The notes below the pieces were generated by a model. It saw nothing but the letters and a program-made list of their open reading frames with translations, had not been told where the DNA came from and searched no databases. A program made the translations under genes and the position numbers. Shown in pieces: positions 41,254 to 49,441 of a stretch of DNA of 51,028 nucleotides; position 1 is the first letter of the stretch; the number at the start of each line of letters is the position of its first letter. Source of the stretch: a virus; IMG/VR virus record IMGVR_UViG_3300022074_000070, positions 1-51,028 of that record; one strand, given 5' to 3'.

Positions 41254-44200
41254 TATGCTAATGCGATTCCTCTTAAATCCTTAACTCTTGGTACATATGG
41301 TTGATTATAATTTAGTAAACTTACCTTAATTTGGAATCCATCAAACTCATCTGCATCTTCTACAGTATATTCATAATCTGTAAATGTAACTAGATCATTT
41401 TGTGGAATTAATTCACCGCTATCTGGTCTCCCTGTAGTGTTAAAGAACTGGAATGGTAGTTCATCTAGACTATCTACGTAACCAACAGGAATTAGTTTGA
41501 ACATTACTACGATTTTAGCATCAGTCCAAGTATTTGCAGCAAGCATAACTTTAAGTCCAGTGGCACTTTTCTCTAATCTTGCAACCTTGGTGATGTAGTT
41601 TCCTGCACACTCTGTTCCAATACCAGATGTAGGTTCAACATTGTTGATTATATTACCAGTTGTGATCATGTCACATCTAGTTAAGTCAACAACAGGTGAT
41701 AAGTGTGATACTTCAGAATCAAGATTTAACTCAAGAGTAAGTGACTTAACACTATTCATTCTATTAATTTCGTTAATTTGGTTTGCAACTATCTTAGTAG
41801 CAGGGAAGTAGTTCTCTTCTCCAATAGTAACGTCTTGGAAATCACTGTCTTTTACAAAAGATACCTCAGCACTAGATCCTGATGGGAAAGGTCCACAAGA
41901 TGTACCACTTGTTCCTTGAACTCTAGCAACCATGCTAGTTCTAGGTTCTAATTGACTTTGAATCTGTGGTGTAAGAACATCCCACGAAACGTTTTGAGAT
42001 GCAACTATAGTTCCACCACCACCTTGTATACCAGTTCCTGCATTAACGCCAGAAATTTGTAAGTTGTAACTATGTGGACTGTTAATTGACTGAACACCAC
42101 TGCTATGTGTTTTATTAATCTTAGTGAGAGGTATACCATCAAAGTTATAACATTCTACCACTGCACCAGATGCATGTGCTTTTCCAGTTGATGATCCAGA
42201 TGTTCCAGTATGGTTTCTACCATTTGTGATAAAGTTAACTTGTTTATTATTAGTTCCACTTAATCCAGAGTATGCAATAATCTCGTCCTCACTACCATCT
42301 TCAGCAGCACCAAGTATTCTAATAAAACCAGGATTTGATGAACTTGCAGCAGAACCACCTATGGTAGTATGGAATCCGTTGTTTTCTGCAATCTCACAAC
42401 TAGCATCTGTAGAACTCAATCCCGATGCAAGTTGACTATTTGCTACCTCTGATATGACACCACTAATTTTTAAGTAGTTGAGTGTTGATTGCATTCCATG
42501 ATTACTATGGAATATTCTAATTAGATCACTACCCGAAGTCGTTTTAAGTGAGTTTGTTCCTAAGTTCAATGATCCACCATTACTTTCACCTAACTCACCA
42601 TTTTCTAAGATAAGTTTAGAAGGTGATGCTGTGGTTGGTAGTGTAAATTCTGCTCTGTAAATCTTAAACATCAAGTCCTCATATTGAGAAGGAGTCCAAG
42701 TAGACGCATTTTGAGACTTGAATAAGACACCGATATATGGTTGTTCAGAGATTTTCTCTCCAATGTGTGCAGCATCAATAGCATCATTACCTAATAATGA
42801 GATGAATACCTTATACTGGTTAGAATCTGATGTCAATACCATAGCATGCTCTGTTCTGTATGGTATGAATACAGGTGCTTTGAATGTAAATGTAGTTGGT
42901 TTAGAAGCATCTGTAGATGTAAATACGTCTTCTGCTTGCTTAACAACTTTAGAGAATGGTAATACTGTCTGTGTTGGATTACCATTTACTACTGTTCTAA
43001 TATCTAATGCAACAGGAATCTCTTCGTCTTTAGTAAAGAAGAATATATCAATCTTAGTTAAGAAAACTCCACCTTCAAGAGTTGAATCCTCTATTAAGAA
43101 GGTTTGTGCTAATGGGTCAACCCATCTAGTCTCTTCACTCGCACTTTCTGTAACATTTACTAGAGTTCTAGCATCAACTTGTGCTTCAGATGTTACCTTA
43201 GCATTTCTAACAGATATAATTGTTTCTTGTGTTGTCTGTAGAATACCTGATGCAGTAAATTCTGCTTCACCGCTAGAGTCTGATACTCCAACAACTTTAC
43301 TATCACTACTATCGTCACTTAGTCTGAATAATTTTGTTCCAGTCTTAAATGTAAGATTACCAGCTTTACTTGGATCATCAATAAAGAATGAACCTCTAAG
43401 ATTACCTTTCTTATCTGTAATTAAATCTTTACTAGAAACTTTTGCAACTGCACCACTTGTCTCCCCAACTAGATAATCATTTAATTTAGGAGAACCATAG
43501 TAATTACCTTTGACTTGATCTGCAAGTGACTTAGTATCAATGTTGATAAAGGTCAAGTTAGATGTATAGTCAGTGGTTGTGCTTATGTCAGTGCCATCAA
43601 GAGGGTTAATTGAAAGATTCTCGTTAGGAGCTGATATTCTTGCCTTAAATCTAAATTTACCATTTCCTTTTTTGACATAAACTGTTTCTCCTATTTGGAA
43701 TGGGATGTTGTTTGTTTTAGAATCCGTACTTGGATCTTTAACAATACCAAGTATCTTAGGTGTAATTAGTTTTTTAGGTATTGCAATACCATCAAAGAAT
43801 GCAAAGAACTTAGTTCTTGGTTTTAGTTTTTGACATACAAACTCGATGTTTCTAGAACGCATGAATTGAATATGCTCAACTGATACAACCTTACTACCCA
43901 ATGACTGTTGCTCAATCACAGGAGTAACTCTGTATCTTACACCTGTTCTTGATTGTTTTGTTGTAGTTGTAGTTGTAGTATTGATAGTTCTACGTTCTTG
44001 TCTTCTACCCTTTCCGCCAGGATCACGCCATGATCCCACCTGTTTGTTGATATCAGTTCCAGTCCATGTAGTTTTCCATGAGTTCCAATGTATAGGAGAA
44101 AAACCATTCTGGTCTGCATTGTATTCTCTAACTGTTGTTAAGAAATTACCTTCTACAACAGGACCTTGAATAGGATTAAGTGATTTGGTGTCTACCCAGT

Positions 44201-47200
44201 TATCTGACTCTGGGAATAGTTCTACATCACCAGTGTATGTAAATACGTTAAATGGGTTAACGTTTTCCACAGCTGATGCGTATGGTTGGTCAATTAATAC
44301 AGTAGATGCATATGGAAGTGTTATAATTTCATCTGTCTGCTGTACATTTGTACTACTTGTGCTGTATTGTAGAGGAACCTGTGTGGTATAGTGAGCAGGA
44401 CGCATCTGACCTCTTTCAAAGTCAGTGGACACTCTATAATCAGGATGTAATGTATCAGCAGTAGAAAGACTTGCAAAATTATCTACAATAAAACCATTTT
44501 TAAATCTATTAAGACCACTAGCATCTCTTATTTCCATATTTGCAGTATCACTCTCAAGCAATGATAATTGAGTGTAGAATTCTAGTGTTTTTATTCTATC
44601 TTCTAAGACTTGAATATCTCTAAATGTATATCTCTTAAAGTTTGTCTCTTCAATAGTAACATCTTTATCTACATCAAACACATAAGGACTGTAAGATACA
44701 GTTGCTAGAAGCATTGCATCTTCCACATCTTCTGGAGGTTGAGGTCTTGTGCTAGGTGCACCTTTTACAATCTGGAATATACTTTCTTTACTAAGGAATA
44801 GTTTATCAATACGAGGTAGATAATACTGTAAACTTAATGTGGTAGTATCACTAATGCCAGGTATTCCAACTTGATTATTTGTAAATGCTCTGTTATTAAA
44901 ATCAAAATATTTTGTAGCAGTTAATGTAAATGGAGATGACTGGGTTCCACTACCCGCTAATCCCTGTGGAACTATGGGACGAAAATCAATAACGTCTCGT
45001 AACTCAGTTCCTTCGTAAGATGGGATAATTTTATAGTCTGGTGCATTATAAGAATCAACAGTATATGGATTAGTTCCATTGGATGTAAAGAATCTATCAA
45101 ATATAACAAGTAATTTGTGTGTAGGTGCTGCTACGCCAGCTTTTCTGGTAATTCTAGAATAATCATAGAATTGATCTCTCTGACCATCATCAAGGTCAAA
45201 ATTATCAGTAATATTTGTGGCACCTTTTACAATACCGCCAGATACAATTTTAAATGTAGCATTAGGTGAAGTCATTTCCTCACCATCTGTAAACACATCA
45301 TCCTCAACAGGGATGTAATAAATTCTATTACCTGTGGTAGAAACAATTTTTGCTCTTGAACCAGAACTAACACCTTCGATTACGTCATCTGTTGCAAGAG
45401 AACCTAATAAATTTGTATACTCAAAATATGGTATTTGAGGACTAGATGAGTCTGTAGACTCAAATATTGCTTTAATCTTAAATACGTCAGCACAACCAAG
45501 AGATATAGAATTATCTTCTACTCTAGTTCCAAATCCACCAGTTACCTGATTTAAACCATTTGATGATCCTAGAGAGTCATTAATCTCTAAAACTTTCATT
45601 CTTTCTGTAGTTTTTGCCTTACCAGATCTATCTGCACTTGTTACAGTTCCTATTGCAATAATAGAAGAAGGTGCTGAGTTGAATGTAAGTGATGCTGATG
45701 ACGCATTGACACTACTGGTTGTAAATCCATTACCATTAGACATAATCTGTCCATCACCTGTTCCACTAGTAACAATTACAATGAAACTATCATTATCTGT
45801 TGCATTTACCCACTGAAGACCAGATCCCGCTGTAACAGATACAGATGTACTACTAATACCTGTGACTTCAACTGATGTTCTAAAACGTCCTGATGGGTTT
45901 ATTGTACCACCATTATTAGTATCCTTAATTGCCGAGTATCCAAGTGGTGTAAGAAGTTGTTTCTTAGTACCTTCTTTTAATTCTGGACGAGTTCTAATTA
46001 CATCACCAATTACTGCACCATTAGCAATTGTAGTGGAACCAAGGCGAGTAACATTAATATTAAAATTATCAGTAACTGTGGTAACAGTCGCTTTGTGTGA
46101 TGCACCATTATTTGAAAACTCTACTATATCTCCTTCTCTCAATTGAGACCTAAAGTTAGATAATGTAGATGTAATCGTTCCGCTAACACCACCGCCCGCA
46201 CCAGACATAATAGGACCTGAGCCAGGTAATGCTACTTTGACATCTAAAACTGAATCAGCAGTTCCATTAGAGTTAAATCCATATTGTTTAATATCTCCAA
46301 ATCCGTAAGTTCTAACACCACTAGTAGCAATCGTAGCATATGTTGAACCAGATGAGTTGTTGTTTTTTAATACCTCATCTGCTACAAATGTTCCATTAGT
46401 ATTGTATAAGTATGTTGTTGTGCTTGATGACACTGCTGCAGCAAGAAATCCTGTTGCACCACTAGTAGCACCTACAACAAAATCTCCTTGAGTTCCAGAT
46501 ACACTTCCTGTTGTGGTTATCTTTGTATAGAACTGTGTGTCAATTACGTTTACACGATACACTGAATCAGTAGCACCAGCTGATTGAGATCCTGACTCGT
46601 ATGCCACATTAAGACATCTTGTTACACCTACAGTTGAACCACCCGCAGACTCTTTCAACGATAGTGTTGAATATAGAGCTGGTGCTTCAACCATATTTGT
46701 CATAAGAACAAAGTTACCAAAGTCAGAGGTAACTGTTTTGTTGATTTCAGTTGCAAATGTTCTTGGTTTCTCTACATCTTTATATGATGTTGATAATCTC
46801 TCAGTTCTATAACCCTGAACATATGCACATCCTGAAGATAATTGTAATGATAATTTGTCTTCCGTAGGAGATACACCACCAGATGTTGTATCACTAGATT
46901 GATAAACACCACCATTAAATCCATCATCTAAATTTTCTTTCGCATCTATCTTAAATTTCTTGACATAGTAATTACCAGATTCTTCTTTTGTTCTAGTTGC
47001 TAGAATATCATTTATAAATCCTAAATCACTACGTTCTACTTTCTTTTCTACCTCACCAGTATTAGTTCTAAGCAACTCAATAAAGTCTGCTGCGTTTGGC
47101 GATGTTAGTAATTTTTTAACTAATGTTAGTGTAATCTTAAACCTATCTGCACCAGGTGCTGAGAAGTTTGTGCTTCCTATAGCATTATCATATAATGTTG

Positions 47201-47894
47201 CGTCTTCATCAGCAGTTACAATTCTCTCTTCTACCTTAAGACCAACTTTGTATGATGGGTTAGTATCATACTGATCTAAGATAATAGTTTGTTCTGCAAC
47301 ATTTACAAAATATCCTCTTGTAAAGAAGACTCCTGCACCCACACTAGCAGTAGAACCTATAGATGTAGCAGCAGAGTTAAGTAACTGTGCCACTGGTGTA
47401 CCAGCTGCAATAGTAGTTGATGCGTAGGTTATGTCACTTTCGCAAGTAAATGTTTCTCCTGCAGAAAATGTGCTAGTTGTATTATCGTCTGCTTTTTGTA
47501 AGTAATTAAGATAGAATGTAATGTTGCTTCTTGTAGATGTAGCAGCACTTATTGAGAACAAGATACGAGCACGAACACCAGAGGTAGATCCTTTGATAAT
47601 TGTACCATCTAAAGCAGTTCTATAATTTTCTACGTCTAAGTTAAGATAACTGTTTTGAATTAATATACATGACACGTCTTTGTTCAAAGTAATGCCACCT
47701 GGCACAACCATAGAACCTTCTTTATAAACACCTTGACCAAATGTATCTATCTGATCTTGTAATAAAGTTTGCAGCGTAGTAAGTTCCCTAGCTTGCACTG
47801 GGAAGCCAGGTTTAAATAATACTTTCAGAAACCCCTTGCTTTTATCGAAATCGTCGAAGTAAGGAGCTATATTGAGGTTCGTATTCTGTGCCAT
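41253..47894 (-). CDS. Large baseplate-associated virion protein (2213 aa, DUF4815-like N-terminus)
   Basis: Located directly after gp8, where T4 has gp9 and gp10. The N-terminal block IAPYFDDFDKSKGFLKVLFK and PGFPVQARELTTLQTLLQDQ is highly characteristic of a conserved family of large marine T4-like phage virion proteins (I recall DUF4815; the name is from memory). The body is a long chain of beta-type domains with SG-rich linkers (KGSTSGVRARI, VGATSGATGFLAA, IEGVSSGSRAKIVS: short SGA-type modules). The motif NGRNHTGTSGSS with AHASGAVV near residue 1900 recurs in gp15 and in the right-edge protein. The C-terminus returns to globular sequence. Start ATG abuts the gp8 stop. I infer a baseplate-to-fibre adaptor; a T4 gp10 relationship is not shown. 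Confidence 0.82.
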   Translation of the reverse strand: MAQNTNLNIAPYFDDFDKSKGFLKVLFKPGFPVQARELTTLQTLLQDQIDTFGQGVYKEGSMVVPGGITLNKDVSCILIQNSYLNLDVENYRTALDGTIIKGSTSGVRARILFSISAATSTRSNITFYLNYLQKADDNTTSTFSAGETFTCESDITYASTTIAAGTPVAQLLNSAATSIGSTASVGAGVFFTRGYFVNVAEQTIILDQYDTNPSYKVGLKVEERIVTADEDATLYDNAIGSTNFSAPGADRFKITLTLVKKLLTSPNAADFIELLRTNTGEVEKKVERSDLGFINDILATRTKEESGNYYVKKFKIDAKENLDDGFNGGVYQSSDTTSGGVSPTEDKLSLQLSSGCAYVQGYRTERLSTSYKDVEKPRTFATEINKTVTSDFGNFVLMTNMVEAPALYSTLSLKESAGGSTVGVTRCLNVAYESGSQSAGATDSVYRVNVIDTQFYTKITTTGSVSGTQGDFVVGATSGATGFLAAAVSSSTTTYLYNTNGTFVADEVLKNNNSSGSTYATIATSGVRTYGFGDIKQYGFNSNGTADSVLDVKVALPGSGPIMSGAGGGVSGTITSTLSNFRSQLREGDIVEFSNNGASHKATVTTVTDNFNINVTRLGSTTIANGAVIGDVIRTRPELKEGTKKQLLTPLGYSAIKDTNNGGTINPSGRFRTSVEVTGISSTSVSVTAGSGLQWVNATDNDSFIVIVTSGTGDGQIMSNGNGFTTSSVNASSASLTFNSAPSSIIAIGTVTSADRSGKAKTTERMKVLEINDSLGSSNGLNQVTGGFGTRVEDNSISLGCADVFKIKAIFESTDSSSPQIPYFEYTNLLGSLATDDVIEGVSSGSRAKIVSTTGNRIYYIPVEDDVFTDGEEMTSPNATFKIVSGGIVKGATNITDNFDLDDGQRDQFYDYSRITRKAGVAAPTHKLLVIFDRFFTSNGTNPYTVDSYNAPDYKIIPSYEGTELRDVIDFRPIVPQGLAGSGTQSSPFTLTATKYFDFNNRAFTNNQVGIPGISDTTTLSLQYYLPRIDKLFLSKESIFQIVKGAPSTRPQPPEDVEDAMLLATVSYSPYVFDVDKDVTIEETNFKRYTFRDIQVLEDRIKTLEFYTQLSLLESDTANMEIRDASGLNRFKNGFIVDNFASLSTADTLHPDYRVSTDFERGQMRPAHYTTQVPLQYSTSSTNVQQTDEIITLPYASTVLIDQPYASAVENVNPFNVFTYTGDVELFPESDNWVDTKSLNPIQGPVVEGNFLTTVREYNADQNGFSPIHWNSWKTTWTGTDINKQVGSWRDPGGKGRRQERRTINTTTTTTTKQSRTGVRYRVTPVIEQQSLGSKVVSVEHIQFMRSRNIEFVCQKLKPRTKFFAFFDGIAIPKKLITPKILGIVKDPSTDSKTNNIPFQIGETVYVKKGNGKFRFKARISAPNENLSINPLDGTDISTTTDYTSNLTFINIDTKSLADQVKGNYYGSPKLNDYLVGETSGAVAKVSSKDLITDKKGNLRGSFFIDDPSKAGNLTFKTGTKLFRLSDDSSDSKVVGVSDSSGEAEFTASGILQTTQETIISVRNAKVTSEAQVDARTLVNVTESASEETRWVDPLAQTFLIEDSTLEGGVFLTKIDIFFFTKDEEIPVALDIRTVVNGNPTQTVLPFSKVVKQAEDVFTSTDASKPTTFTFKAPVFIPYRTEHAMVLTSDSNQYKVFISLLGNDAIDAAHIGEKISEQPYIGVLFKSQNASTWTPSQYEDLMFKIYRAEFTLPTTASPSKLILENGELGESNGGSLNLGTNSLKTTSGSDLIRIFHSNHGMQSTLNYLKISGVISEVANSQLASGLSSTDASCEIAENNGFHTTIGGSAASSSNPGFIRILGAAEDGSEDEIIAYSGLSGTNNKQVNFITNGRNHTGTSGSSTGKAHASGAVVECYNFDGIPLTKINKTHSSGVQSINSPHSYNLQISGVNAGTGIQGGGGTIVASQNVSWDVLTPQIQSQLEPRTSMVARVQGTSGTSCGPFPSGSSAEVSFVKDSDFQDVTIGEENYFPATKIVANQINEINRMNSVKSLTLELNLDSEVSHLSPVVDLTRCDMITTGNIINNVEPTSGIGTECAGNYITKVARLEKSATGLKVMLAANTWTDAKIVVMFKLIPVGYVDSLDELPFQFFNTTGRPDSGELIPQNDLVTFTDYEYTVEDADEFDGFQIKVSLLNYNQPYVPRVKDLRGIALA

Positions 47895-49409
47895 TTAGAA
47901 TTCAATTACTACTTTTAGCTCTTCGTTTTGGTCTGCCGAACGAGTGATCGGGATCCTATTATCTAGGTATAATATTTCACCTGAGTTTAACTCAATTTCT
48001 TCGTTGGCATAACCTTCGACAAATGATAAACCTAATTCATAAACAGATACACCAATAGTTATCTGTGTTAGTGGAACGGATGCTGTTCCAAATGATGCAT
48101 TTGGTGTCGCAGTATAGTTATTTGTAGATCCAGTAATCTGATTAGCACCAGAAAAAGGAATTACGTTTCCGTTGACAGTACCATCAGTCTCATCTTGATA
48201 ATACTTTAACACTTTAGTAGTTGAATCATATGATACAACTAATCCTTGTGCATTTGTAGTTGCTTGGGTGATAGTTTCACCTGGTGCAAATGTACCACTA
48301 GGTGTTCCTGCACCTGATTGTGGGAATATCAATGCTTTCACAGCAGATCTAGTATTCTGACTACAAACAGTTGTAGTGTTATAATCAGTAGGATTTAATA
48401 CAAGACCAACTCTTCTGTAAGTCAAGTCATTAGGAAAGTCAATAAATGCACTAGTAGTTTCTAACTTACTAGCGAACATCAATCTATATGCACCCAACTC
48501 TCTTACAGAATCAAAACCATGCCCACCGTTAGGGGGAAGGATAACATCAAGAACAGCATTTGATCCATTACCAACATTAGTAATAAGACTCACATCTATA
48601 GATGCAAAACTATATCCAGAACCCGCTTGTGTAATTGTCACAGAAGATATGGAACCAGATACAATTGTAACTGTGCAAAGTGCTTGTGTTCCATTATTAA
48701 CATTATAATCACCACGAATGGGGACATTAGTAAATGTTCCATTATTATAACCAGATCCTGCATTATTGATAACAACAGTATCAACAGATCCTGTGTTTGC
48801 AGCAGATTTTACAAGTGAGTTTGATAAAACAGGAATAAACTCTGAAGTAACAAACTTTAGAATATTATCTGCGTCAATAGTATAAAGATATTTCCATCTG
48901 TATGAATATACGCCAGGACTATCTGAAGTTTCAATAATAGTTGTTGAAGTTCCTGTTGGTTCTACCAAAGAAGGACGTCCTCTTGGATAGGTGGGATCTT
49001 CTCCATTATACAAACACTTATAGACATTAAAGTCTGAGTTCATAACATAGAAATTACTATCATACAGTCTAGAAGAACCGTTTGCAGTAGTTTTTGTTGG
49101 TGCATAATCTGGTTTGTACATAGAATATGTACGTCCTACGCCACCAGTTGTTTTTGTAGGATCTGTCCAATCAACTCTAGGTATTACTAGAGCAGTGTCG
49201 GATATATCAACACGCTTAAATGCAACGGAGTCACCATAAGAAGTTCTCGCATACTCGAAGCTATCAAGAGGTTCTCCTGTGGGTGGTACATCTGAACTAC
49301 CCCAAGTTTTTGCTCTACCTACAAACATATAAACCTTGTTGGTCGCAGTTAAGGTATTTCTAAAGCTCTCTGCAGCGTATATTCTAAAATTGTCTGTAAC
49401 TAATGCCAT
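47895..49409 (-). CDS. gp8: Baseplate wedge subunit gp8 with a GSGY insert
   Basis: Wedge protein of the baseplate. The C-terminus GEILYLDNRIPITRSADQNE followed by ELKVVIEF parallels T4 gp8 (GEMIYMENRPPIIMAMDQTE, then EINILFTF). Other shared points are YMFVGRAKTWGSSD (T4 FITFGRSEPWSSNE), VIPRVDW (T4 VIPRRDW), YSYRWKYLYTI and YRRVGLVLNP. It is 504 aa (T4 334 aa). The extra length is mainly an insert at about residues 205-290 with two GSGY modules (INNAGSGYNNGTF, TQAGSGYSFASI) plus a loop near 360-430. It is preceded by a perfect late promoter (49434-49441). Confidence 0.9.
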   Translation of the reverse strand: MALVTDNFRIYAAESFRNTLTATNKVYMFVGRAKTWGSSDVPPTGEPLDSFEYARTSYGDSVAFKRVDISDTALVIPRVDWTDPTKTTGGVGRTYSMYKPDYAPTKTTANGSSRLYDSNFYVMNSDFNVYKCLYNGEDPTYPRGRPSLVEPTGTSTTIIETSDSPGVYSYRWKYLYTIDADNILKFVTSEFIPVLSNSLVKSAANTGSVDTVVINNAGSGYNNGTFTNVPIRGDYNVNNGTQALCTVTIVSGSISSVTITQAGSGYSFASIDVSLITNVGNGSNAVLDVILPPNGGHGFDSVRELGAYRLMFASKLETTSAFIDFPNDLTYRRVGLVLNPTDYNTTTVCSQNTRSAVKALIFPQSGAGTPSGTFAPGETITQATTNAQGLVVSYDSTTKVLKYYQDETDGTVNGNVIPFSGANQITGSTNNYTATPNASFGTASVPLTQITIGVSVYELGLSFVEGYANEEIELNSGEILYLDNRIPITRSADQNEELKVVIEF

Positions 49410-49433
49410 TGCAATAATATAAGCTTTATTGGT

Positions 49434-49441
49434 TATTTATA
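49434..49441 (-). promoter_or_regulatory. Late promoter TATAAATA upstream of gp8
   Basis: Perfect late box overlapping the stop codon of the upstream gene, 25 nt before the gp8 ATG. Same extended TATAAATAACC context as the box at 31347-31354. Confidence 0.65.

Noticed and set aside
42718-43476. 252-codon open frame on the plus strand
   Set aside because: It lies opposite the 2213-aa gene, which has clear family sequence. The plus-strand product is low-complexity Ser/Thr/Val/Leu with no known pattern, as expected from the reverse of a Thr/Ser-rich gene.
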